NCBI GenBank assembly: GCA_965232265.1
Contig: CBDDPH010000002.1
Location: forward strand, 3,286,001 to 3,350,000
DNA length: 64,000 bases
Direction: 5' to 3'
From: VXRD01 sp965232265
GTDB lineage: Bacteria; Latescibacterota; UBA2968
In this document: positions 54,540 to 62,432 of the stretch, one piece after another
Numbering within the stretch: the stretch's first letter is position 1
Layout of the letters: each line of letters opens with the position of its first letter
Made by a program: the position numbers and the translations under genes
The notes under the pieces: generated by a model
What the model saw: only the letters and a program-made list of their open reading frames with translations
Database searches by the model: none
What the model was told of the DNA's origin: nothing

Positions 54540-55319
54540 TCATGGCGCAATGACTTCAAGCCTTGGAGGCTTCTGTGGACCATGGCCTCCCGGCGGCGTC
54601 ATCATGCGTTTTTGGTTCTCGGTCAAGTGATCGTAGTCATCTATATTGTAATAATTCGCCCATGAAACCGTATGCCCAGGATTGTACTTAAAGAGAAATG
54701 ATCTGCGTTCGTGATTGGCTGTCCAGGGCATAGTGCCGTGTACTGTCGCCTCCGTAAAAATGATCAGGTCACCCGGCTCCAATTCGGGTTGTACGACATA
54801 ATGGGCGGGCCGTCTGAAATACATAACATCCTCGGGGATGTCGAGTTGAAAATTGGACTTGTGCGAGCCTGGAATACAGCAAAAACCGCCATCGCCCTTT
54901 CTCACGGGCGTAAGCGCATAGACCAGTGTTGTCAAACCATTGCGCATAATGCCATCGCGATACGTGTAAAAAAATGGGAATAATTCCGTTCTCGATTTCA
55001 TCGTACCGGCGTGCAGCGGACCTTTGGAAGCGCCTTTGTCCAAAAAAATGCAATAATCCTGATCAAAGTGGATACTCGGTCCCAAAAGTTCGATCAAATA
55101 AGGGATAATTTTGGGATGGTCTATGAGACTCTGAACGCAGCGATCCCACAGCGTGATATTCCGAGCGAGTTTTAGCCCGTCGTCTCGATAGATTTCAAAC
55201 TGGTCGCGCGCGATGCGATCTGCAACTTCATTGCATTGATCAACTTCCTCTTTGGAAAGCACATTTCTGACGACGAGATAACCTTCGAGGTCAAACATGA
55301 ATTTTTCTTCGGGGGTCAT
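54540..55319 (-). CDS. PhyH-family protein with HxG in place of HxD
   Basis: 259 residues of clear PhyH layout: FCCIPGSHKSNF and the distal VHGTMPW (H194) with R205/R206. The first iron motif, aligned through the preceding strand (DQDYCIFLDKGASKGPLHAG against QSNFFNKPPGAKEIPWHQD of the 45173 protein), reads H103-A-G105, so the carboxylate ligand is glycine. Fe/2OG halogenases (SyrB2 HxA, WelO5 HxG) have this change, leaving room for a halide at iron. Loss of activity or another ligand is equally possible. Other residues of the fold look intact. Confidence 0.85.
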   Translation of the reverse strand: MTPEEKFMFDLEGYLVVRNVLSKEEVDQCNEVADRIARDQFEIYRDDGLKLARNITLWDRCVQSLIDHPKIIPYLIELLGPSIHFDQDYCIFLDKGASKGPLHAGTMKSRTELFPFFYTYRDGIMRNGLTTLVYALTPVRKGDGGFCCIPGSHKSNFQLDIPEDVMYFRRPAHYVVQPELEPGDLIIFTEATVHGTMPWTANHERRSFLFKYNPGHTVSWANYYNIDDYDHLTENQKRMMTPPGGHGPQKPPRLEVIAP

Positions 55320-55474
55320 GGCCGAATCTCCTGTGGTCTTCTCCTTGTAATCTCAACATCAATATGGTATTAAATTTTAAAAATAAAATAAAAAAAGACA
55401 CCGTATCAGAGTCTAAACGACGTCAACTTCCACTTTAATACACGCGCCCGGGAGCAGGCGTCCTGAAAACCCAA

Positions 55475-55504
55475 TTGACATTTGGGCATATCTTCCCCTA
55501 ATTT
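55475..55504 (+). promoter_or_regulatory. promoter-like element upstream of SDR gene
   Basis: CCAATTGACA, then an 18-base spacer containing TATCTTC, then TAATTT. The same arrangement, including TATCTTC and CCTAATT, appears at 62259-62288 before an ABC gene. The -35 box is consensus; the -10 is weak. Confidence 0.45.
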
Positions 55505-55542
55505 AAGCGATTTTATACACACAATAATTGAAGGGAGTCACC

Positions 55543-56286
55543 ATGGGAAAACTCGATGGCAAAGTAGCACTCGTCACTGGAGGCGGAACGGGCATCGGTC
55601 GCGCGGCGTCGCTGCTATTCGCCACAGAAGGCGCGGATGTCGCCGTCAACTACAGCCGATCTGAAGATGACGCCAACAACACCTGTGCAGATATCGAAGC
55701 GCTGGGGCGCAAAGCCATCGCCGTCAAAGCAGACGTATCGGACGACTCAGCTGTTCGGGAAATGGTAGATCGCGTGGTCGATGAACTCGGCCGCCTCGAC
55801 ATCCTCGTCAACAGCGCGGGCATGACGCGATTCGTACCGCTGGACGATCTGGAAAACCTGACAGAGGCGGATTGGGATCGCGCGATGGCCGTCAATGTAA
55901 AGGGCGCCTTCTTCGCAGCCAGGGCAGCAATCCCAAAAATGAAAGAAAGTGGCGGTGGAAGCATCGTCAACGTCGCTTCCATCTCCGGTATCTCGGGAAA
56001 GGGCAGTTCCATTGCCTATTCCGCGTCCAAAGCCGCGCTAATCTGCCTGACAAATTCCCTCGCCACCAGTCAAGCACCCGATATCCAAGTCAATGCCATC
56101 TCCCCGGGCTTTGTCGATACGCGCTGGGGAATCGGCTGGGACGCCTTCCGCAAACTCCATTTGGAAGCCACGCCAATGGGCCGCGTCGCAACCGGCGAAG
56201 ACTGCGCCGACGCCATCCTCGGACTCATCCTCAGCCCCTTTGTCACGGGGGAAAATCTCATTGTAGATGGCGGGCGGAGCATATAG
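55543..56286 (+). CDS. short-chain dehydrogenase/reductase (SDR)
   Basis: 247 residues from the ATG at 55543 after AAGGGAG. The cofactor motif is GGGTGIG (13-19), the catalytic set includes S146, Y159 and K163 (YSASK), and the NNAG-equivalent reads NSAG. PGFVDTRWG and the C-terminal FVTGENLIVDGG are typical of the 3-oxoacyl-ACP-reductase-like classical SDRs. It likely oxidises or reduces a hydroxyl on a small metabolite. The frameshifted enolase-superfamily gene follows by 22 bases. Confidence 0.9.
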   Translation: MGKLDGKVALVTGGGTGIGRAASLLFATEGADVAVNYSRSEDDANNTCADIEALGRKAIAVKADVSDDSAVREMVDRVVDELGRLDILVNSAGMTRFVPLDDLENLTEADWDRAMAVNVKGAFFAARAAIPKMKESGGGSIVNVASISGISGKGSSIAYSASKAALICLTNSLATSQAPDIQVNAISPGFVDTRWGIGWDAFRKLHLEATPMGRVATGEDCADAILGLILSPFVTGENLIVDGGRSI

Positions 56287-56308
56287 GCATCACTGTGAGA
56301 AAAACGCC

Positions 56309-57461
56309 ATGAAAATCACATCCATCGACATCATTACAGTCATTGTTCCAACCATACCGGGTCGTGTACACAGCGCATCATTTGGTCCTGCGGGCTGGGA
56401 TCAGGTCCCCAAACACATCATCAAGCTAAATACCGATGAAGGGATTTACGGACTGGGAGAAACCTCACGCGGGACGCCTGAAGAACCAATTCGGCAGGGA
56501 TTTAACCGACTCAAAGGAAGAGATCCGCTCAAGCTGAGCCTGCAAAACGTATTCATGGACGCCGCTACGCACCGCAACACAGTCATGCCCTTCAGAGATC
56601 GCCGTTGTATCTGAAGATGGGGGCGGAACGCGCGATTGGGAGAGTTTGAATGGCTGGGGAACTGGCGCGGGTTATGAAGCTTTTGAAATGGCTGTTTTTG
56701 ACATCGTGGGCAAAATCCGAAACTGCCCCGTCCACGCACTGCTCGGCGGTGCGTACAGAGACCGCGTGCCAGCGGATTACTGGATCGGTCATCAAACCCC
56801 CGAAGACTCAGCAATTAACGCGCGGCTCGGTTACGACCGCGGATTTCACGGTGTAAAAATGAAGTGTACCTCTGATGAACCAATGGTCGCTCGCGTGCAG
56901 GCAATCCTAGAGGCCACAGATGCGTCATTCAAATGCACAATCGATCCGAATCAGAGATTTTATCGCCCGGCAGAAGCCATTGCATTGGCAAAACAATTCG
57001 AAGCAGTCGGCAATGTCGGCGTACTCGAAGACCCAATGGCGAAATGGAACCTGGATTGGTATTGTCAGCTAAGAGCGGCAACCACAATCCCGGTCGCATT
57101 GCACCTGGCGAATCCCCACGACATCATCAACGCAATCAAGGTGGAAGCCGTAGATATTTTCAATCTGGGGGGCAGCATGTGGCAATTTGTCCATAACGCG
57201 GCAATTGCCGATGCCGCTGGTATTCCCTGCTGGCATGGATCTGGAAATGACCTCGGCATAATGGAAATGGCCTATCTTCACGCGGCAAGTGTACCGCGAA
57301 ATTGCGTTATGCCCAGCGATTTTGTCGGAAGTTGGACGCGGGAAGATGACTTGATTGTGGATGGCATCCAATTTGAAAAGGGCGAAGCCATTGTTCCAAC
57401 AAAGCCGGGACTCGGATGTGAACTCGATGAGGATGCACTGGAGAAGTATCGGATAAATTGA
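56309..57461 (+). pseudogene. frameshifted mandelate racemase/enolase-superfamily gene
   Basis: The capping domain runs in one frame from the ATG at 56309 (MKITSIDIITVIVPTIPG) to about 56590; the barrel continues in another frame from about 56590 (PSEIAVVSEDGGGT...) to 57461. A single-base change near 56585-56595 (around ATGCCCTTC) joins them. The barrel has KMK, ID-PNQ and LEDP metal-type motifs, but the third ligand position reads ALHLAN and lacks an acid. It is a broken gene or a sequencing error; programmed frameshifting is not excluded. Confidence 0.75.
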
Positions 57462-57705
57462 CAGACCAAGATTTGAAGAAGTGAGGGATCGTATGGAAGA
57501 TAAATTAAATATCCTGCTGTCGATGTGGTAACGCGTGTGTTCAATGCTGTGTATCCAGATCACGAGAATAGAAATAAAAATTAAAGCGGAAGGTTAAAGT
57601 GGTGTATTCCCTGCGGGAACATTGAAGTTGGTGAAGACGTCCGAGTTGCAGTGAGCAACTAAAAGCCAGGAGTTTACAAAGGTCTCACAAGACCTGGGGA
57701 TGACA

Positions 57706-59559
57706 ATGAGACTTCTCGACATCCGACAAAAAAAGCCCGAAGTATGGCGAGGTGCCGCCTGGTCTCCAGAACAGGAACGGGCAAACCGCGAATGGGAAAC
57801 CTTCTGGCGATTTTTTAAGTACCTGTATCCCCACAAGACAAAAGTCATCCTCGGGATGCTATTCATCATGGTCGGCGTTCCGCTCCGTGAGATCGGCGTC
57901 TTTTTGAATCGATATCAGGTCGATGAAGTCATCCTGAACGTCGACCTGCCCGTAGATCGCCGCTTGCAGCTTTTCTTTATGGTCTTTGGGATCCAATTCC
58001 TGATGTGGATCATCTCGAATGTCTCTCAGATAACACGGCGGATCCTCGGGTGGTATATCGACATGAAAGTCACCATCCACCTGCGAACGATCTTCTACGA
58101 TCACCTCCACAAACTTTCCCTCGGCTTTCTTCAGAGTCGGCCCATCGGCGAACACATGTACCGCAGCACCGCTGACGTCGGCGGTGGCCTGATCACCATG
58201 ATCACCGACGATGTTCCCAATGCGATCACCATAGCCTACCGGATTATCTGGACGGGCATCATCCTCAGTCTGGTCGATCCCTGGCTCACACTGCTGATTT
58301 TTCTCTACTCCTTTCCCTACACAGCCCTATCCCACTACTTCTACACGCGCCTTCAGAGAGTCCGATGGGACATGAGAATGCAAGCACAGTATCTGAGGAC
58401 GATCTTGAGAGACGGGATCGCCGCGACCAAGACCGTCAAAGGCTTCGGCCGCATGCGCTGGTCTGCCCGCCGATATGCATCGACTTTTATCGAAAACCGC
58501 AGATACTGGATCAAGTACCGCGTTCTACATATCTTTACGCACCAGGGCGTCCTGTGGTTTCTCTCTGAGGGCGTTGAAAAAGTGCTGTGGCTCTACGTGG
58601 GTTACTACACCATGACCGGGGAGTTGAGCATCGGAGAATTTAGCGTTGTGTTTTTCCTCGCGCGGCAATTTGAAGGCCCGATGGAGAGAATGATCAGGCT
58701 GATCCAGAGCATTCGCCTTCAACTCGTCCAGGCCGAACGCGTCCTGCAAACCCTCGACGTTCAACCCGAGATAAGCGATGCGCCCGATGCGAGCACCATA
58801 CCGTCCCTCAGCGGCACAATCGAATTTAGAAATGTGGGATTTGAATACGTATCGGGACAGCCCGTGCTGGAAAATATCAACCTCACAATTCGCCCCGGAG
58901 AGCGCGTCGCATTCGTGGGCCCGAGTGGCTCGGGCAAGACCTCGATGCTATACCTCATCTTGAGGCTTTACGATCCCACCACCGGATCGGTTCTCGTAGA
59001 TGGACGCGACCTGAAAGACGTCCGCCTCTTGAGCTACCGCAACCAACTCGGCGTTGTGCTGCAAGACACCTTCCTATTTTCCGGAACGGTTCGCGAAAAC
59101 ATCCGCTATGGAAATCTAAAGGCTTCGGATGCAGAGGTGGAGGAAGCAGCCCGCATGGCCGCGCTTTACGACGCCGTCATCGCCCACCCGGAGGGATTTG
59201 AAAGAGATCTTGGAGAGGGAACGCGATTATCCGGCGGACAAAAGCAAAGAATAGGCATTGCCCGCGCCCTGATCAGAGACCCCGCGGTTTTCGTTCTGGA
59301 TGAAGCGACCTCAAACCTGGATTCTCGCTCTGAAGAACACGTCATGGACACAATCTGGAACGTATCGGAAGGGCGAACAACCGTGATGGTATCTCACAGA
59401 CTCATGACCGTTCAAAAAGCAGACCGAATCTACGTTTTGGATCAGGGCAGAATCGTCGAGAATGGCACCCACGACGACTTGCTATCGGCAAACGGCCTCT
59501 ACCGCAGAATATGGGATGAGCAGATGCAGTTGGGCACAGACGTCGATGCAGCCGACTGA
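57706..59559 (+). CDS. ABC transporter ATP-binding/permease protein (exporter type)
   Basis: 617 residues from the ATG at 57706, which has GGGG six bases upstream; the ATG at 57700 abuts it. A charged N-terminal stretch (SPEQERANREWETFWRFF) precedes six membrane helices and an ATPase with GPSGSGKTS, LSGGQKQ, FVLDEATSNLD and VSHRLMT, all functional. The intracellular loop GEHMYRSTADVGGGL matches GEHMYRTSADTG in the transporter at 62433, so the two are sister genes and may form a heterodimer. Export of a lipid or drug-like molecule is the general role of this type. Confidence 0.9.
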   Translation: MRLLDIRQKKPEVWRGAAWSPEQERANREWETFWRFFKYLYPHKTKVILGMLFIMVGVPLREIGVFLNRYQVDEVILNVDLPVDRRLQLFFMVFGIQFLMWIISNVSQITRRILGWYIDMKVTIHLRTIFYDHLHKLSLGFLQSRPIGEHMYRSTADVGGGLITMITDDVPNAITIAYRIIWTGIILSLVDPWLTLLIFLYSFPYTALSHYFYTRLQRVRWDMRMQAQYLRTILRDGIAATKTVKGFGRMRWSARRYASTFIENRRYWIKYRVLHIFTHQGVLWFLSEGVEKVLWLYVGYYTMTGELSIGEFSVVFFLARQFEGPMERMIRLIQSIRLQLVQAERVLQTLDVQPEISDAPDASTIPSLSGTIEFRNVGFEYVSGQPVLENINLTIRPGERVAFVGPSGSGKTSMLYLILRLYDPTTGSVLVDGRDLKDVRLLSYRNQLGVVLQDTFLFSGTVRENIRYGNLKASDAEVEEAARMAALYDAVIAHPEGFERDLGEGTRLSGGQKQRIGIARALIRDPAVFVLDEATSNLDSRSEEHVMDTIWNVSEGRTTVMVSHRLMTVQKADRIYVLDQGRIVENGTHDDLLSANGLYRRIWDEQMQLGTDVDAAD

Positions 59560-59589
59560 CGAATCTACGGCGCGGCGAATCCCAACGAC

Positions 59590-59614
59590 GGGCGAAAAAT
59601 TTTTCGCCCCTACA
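59590..59614. repeat. intergenic palindrome, copy 2
   Basis: Identical 20-bp palindrome (arms GGGCGAAAAA and TTTTTCGCCC) and CTACA tail as at 14009-14033, in the convergent gap between the ABC gene and the MacB-type permease. Confidence 0.85.
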
Positions 59615-59655
59615 CACCTGTCCGCGCAAGCAGGTACACCGATCATTCGTGTTTT

Positions 59656-59685
59656 ATCTGCGTTCATCTGCGTTCATCTGCGGAT
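59656..59685. repeat. 30-bp triple-decamer repeat, copy 3
   Basis: ATCTGCGTTC twice, then ATCTGCGGAT. It matches the copies at 14035-14064 and 17971-18000 and ends five bases before the permease stop codon, so it is also at a gene edge. Confidence 0.85.
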
Positions 59686-59689
59686 TAAA

Positions 59690-62140
59690 CTATTCGTACT
59701 TCAGCGCCTCAATCGGATTGGTCTGCGCCGCTTTCCATGCCTGATAACTCACCGTGATCAGGGCAATAACAATAGCCAGTACACTACTCAATGCAAATAC
59801 CGAGATATCCAGACCTATGCGATAGGCAAAATCGGCCAACCAATCATTGAGCATATAATAAGCCAGAGGCCAAGCAATGAGACTGGCAAACGCGACCAAT
59901 TTGACAAATTCGGCTGAAAACATCGTCACAATTTGCCCGGCAGACGCACCGAGCACCTTGCGTACCCCAATCTCCTTTGTGCGCCGTTGGGCAGAAATAG
60001 CGGCCAAACCGAACAGACCCAAACAGCACACCGCGATCGCCAGCAATGAAGAAATGCCAGCAATTCTTCTCAGGCGAAGCTCATTGCGGTACGCAGAGGC
60101 TAATCCATCGTCCATAAAAATGGGATTAAACGCTTCGTTGGGCACGAACTTATACCATTCCTCTTCCAAAAAATTCATCGTTTCTACAAATTGCCCGCCC
60201 TTTATCTTCAGCGTTAAATACGCATAGAGCCTGGCCCACTGGATAAATGCGAGAGGCGCGATTTTTTCTTTTAAGGAATCAAAATGGTAATCCTTAAACA
60301 CGCCCACAACAGTACCTGCGCCGCCACCTCCATCCAGCCTCTGAATCTGTTTGCCGATGGGATTATCCCAACCAAATAATTTGGCTGCCGACTCATTGAT
60401 CAGAAATTCGCGCGTCCACCCCCTGAGGGGATCGCCCTTGCCCGGGGTAAAATTTTTGCCAGCAACCAGCTCAATACCCATTGTTTTTACAAAGTCCCCA
60501 TCGACCTCGTTGATCAGAATCCACCAGTCATCTCCCGGCAAATCTTCTGGGCGAATGGGCTTGCTCCGCGAGCCACCCCCGCTGGGAAAGGCGCGATACT
60601 GAGATGCCGTTGCCCCAATGACATTGGGATGCCTCAAAAACGACTGCTTCACAGTACTGTATCGCGACGACAGGCGGTTGGCGTGAACGAAATGCGCCTC
60701 CCGGCTCGACGTAAAAATGGGCAACATGACCAGATGTTCTGTATCAACCCCCAGATCCCGATCCAGCATATAAGAGATCTGGTTGCGAACCACCAGCGTG
60801 CCCACAATTAAAAAAATCGAAATTGAAAATTGGAATATCACCAGCCCCTTCCAGAACCAGGATCCCCCCGATCTGGACTGAACCTGACTCTTCAACGTAT
60901 CAATCGGCTGCCAAGCGGACAAAACAAAGGCGGGATAACCCCCGGCGAGTATCCCGGATACCAGTACCACGCCGATCAACGCCGGGATCAAAGTCATATA
61001 AGCCCTGAGATCTAATACCAGATTTTGCTGGATCAAATCATTAAACACGGGCAGCATCGTCCGGGCGACAATAATTGCCAGCAACGACGCGAGACATGCC
61101 ACAATCAGGGACTCTCCCAAAAATTGCTGGATCAACTGACCGCGACTGGCCCCAACCACCTTTCGCAAGCCCACCTCTCTTGCGCGCCGGACGGATTGGG
61201 CTGTCGCCAGATTCATAAAGTTCACGCAGGCAATGATCAAAATAAATGCGGCAATCACACACATCGTATAGAGTTGATCGATATCCCCGAAGCTCTGGAT
61301 GCCGTAATCTGCCCGCGAATGCAAATAGACCCGATGCAGGGGTTGAAGATGATACGCATTGTATTTTTGGATTTCCGCGCCCATATAGCGCGTTATAAAA
61401 TCTGGAAATTTTTGCTCCAGTGTTTGGGGAGAAACACCTTCTCGAAGCAAAATATAGGTTTGTATCGGTCGAAACCCCGCAGCCTTATCCCAGACGTGCC
61501 ATTTGTTCCTCCATTGGGCATTGGGGTCTCGCGATACGAACATACTAAATGGGATTGTGGTGGGATCTTGGCGATCTTTTAACACCCCTCGCACAATATA
61601 ATCTCCGCCAAAGATCGAATTGACAACCGTGAGCACCCTGCCCATCGGGTTTTCTTCGCCGTAGATAACATTCGCCATGCGCTCGGTAATCACAATACTC
61701 GTTGGATCTTCAAAAGCCGTCTGTGCGCTGCCCTGAACAAATTCGGCTTCAAATACGTCAAATACGTGTTTGTCAACGCAATTGAGCCGGGTGGGAAACA
61801 AAATATTCTCGCGTTCGACCTTCACGTTCCAGGGCCATACTCGAACGGCTGATTCCACTTCGGGAAAATCGCGTTGCAACGCGGGGGCCAAAGATCCCGA
61901 TGTGCCCCAGGAAAAATTGCGCGACCCGCCCTGGATATTTATTTCTCGCACGACCTTGTAAATGCGATTTCCCTTTTCATATCTGTGATCGTATTGCAGT
62001 TCGCGTTGCAAAAACAACACAATCAAAAGACAGCAGGACATGGCGATCCCCAAACCGAGGATATTGAGCGCGGAATACACTTTGTTCCGCATCAAATTTC
62101 GGATAGCAATTTTGGCGTAATTTCCAATTAGATTAAACAT
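59690..62140 (-). CDS. MacB/FtsX-type ABC transporter permease
   Basis: 816 residues with the N-terminal helix IAIRNLMRNKVYSALNILGLG, a large periplasmic MacB-like domain, a first FtsX block (RREVGLRKVVGASRGQLIQQFLGE), a middle helix, a second periplasmic domain and a second FtsX block (RRTKEIGVRKVLGASAGQIVTMFSAE). The doubled GLRKVxGA-type motifs are diagnostic. This two-FtsX form of about 800 residues is common in Bacteroidota and Acidobacteriota. Partners would be an ATPase and possibly an adaptor; none is in the window on this strand. Likely role: mechanotransmission-type export of peptides or lipids. Confidence 0.9.
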   Translation of the reverse strand: MFNLIGNYAKIAIRNLMRNKVYSALNILGLGIAMSCCLLIVLFLQRELQYDHRYEKGNRIYKVVREINIQGGSRNFSWGTSGSLAPALQRDFPEVESAVRVWPWNVKVERENILFPTRLNCVDKHVFDVFEAEFVQGSAQTAFEDPTSIVITERMANVIYGEENPMGRVLTVVNSIFGGDYIVRGVLKDRQDPTTIPFSMFVSRDPNAQWRNKWHVWDKAAGFRPIQTYILLREGVSPQTLEQKFPDFITRYMGAEIQKYNAYHLQPLHRVYLHSRADYGIQSFGDIDQLYTMCVIAAFILIIACVNFMNLATAQSVRRAREVGLRKVVGASRGQLIQQFLGESLIVACLASLLAIIVARTMLPVFNDLIQQNLVLDLRAYMTLIPALIGVVLVSGILAGGYPAFVLSAWQPIDTLKSQVQSRSGGSWFWKGLVIFQFSISIFLIVGTLVVRNQISYMLDRDLGVDTEHLVMLPIFTSSREAHFVHANRLSSRYSTVKQSFLRHPNVIGATASQYRAFPSGGGSRSKPIRPEDLPGDDWWILINEVDGDFVKTMGIELVAGKNFTPGKGDPLRGWTREFLINESAAKLFGWDNPIGKQIQRLDGGGGAGTVVGVFKDYHFDSLKEKIAPLAFIQWARLYAYLTLKIKGGQFVETMNFLEEEWYKFVPNEAFNPIFMDDGLASAYRNELRLRRIAGISSLLAIAVCCLGLFGLAAISAQRRTKEIGVRKVLGASAGQIVTMFSAEFVKLVAFASLIAWPLAYYMLNDWLADFAYRIGLDISVFALSSVLAIVIALITVSYQAWKAAQTNPIEALKYE

Positions 62141-62258
62141 GAAACAGACTCCTGTAGGCGCAATGAATGTGTCACAACATACAAACTACTGTATAACTAA
62201 AGTGGATTTTCTACCAGACGCAATTATTTTCTGTCCTCCCACAAACCCGAGAATCCAA

Positions 62259-62288
62259 TTGACAATCAAACCTATCTTCGCCTAATTG
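62259..62288 (+). promoter_or_regulatory. promoter-like element upstream of ABC gene
   Basis: CCAATTGACA with an 18-base spacer and TAATTG, sharing TATCTTCGCCTAATT-type sequence with the element at 55475-55504. It is in the 292-base gap between the divergent permease and ABC genes; the rest of that gap shows no gene or RNA. Confidence 0.45.
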
Positions 62289-62432
62289 TCCTGTGGGAAG
62301 AACCACCATACACACGCATCTGGATATGACATTGTTGGAGCGGCATTACTGAATACAGGCTCTTCAGCACAGGCCCTGCCGCGAATTGACGGTCAACTCC
62401 ATTTTGGCATTTAATTCTTAATTCTCACACCA

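Noticed and set aside
57462..57699. Small ORF starting MEDKLNILLSMW near 57494
   Set aside because: Only 12 codons in frame, and no recognisable continuation in another frame; the gap shows short hairpins but no gene.
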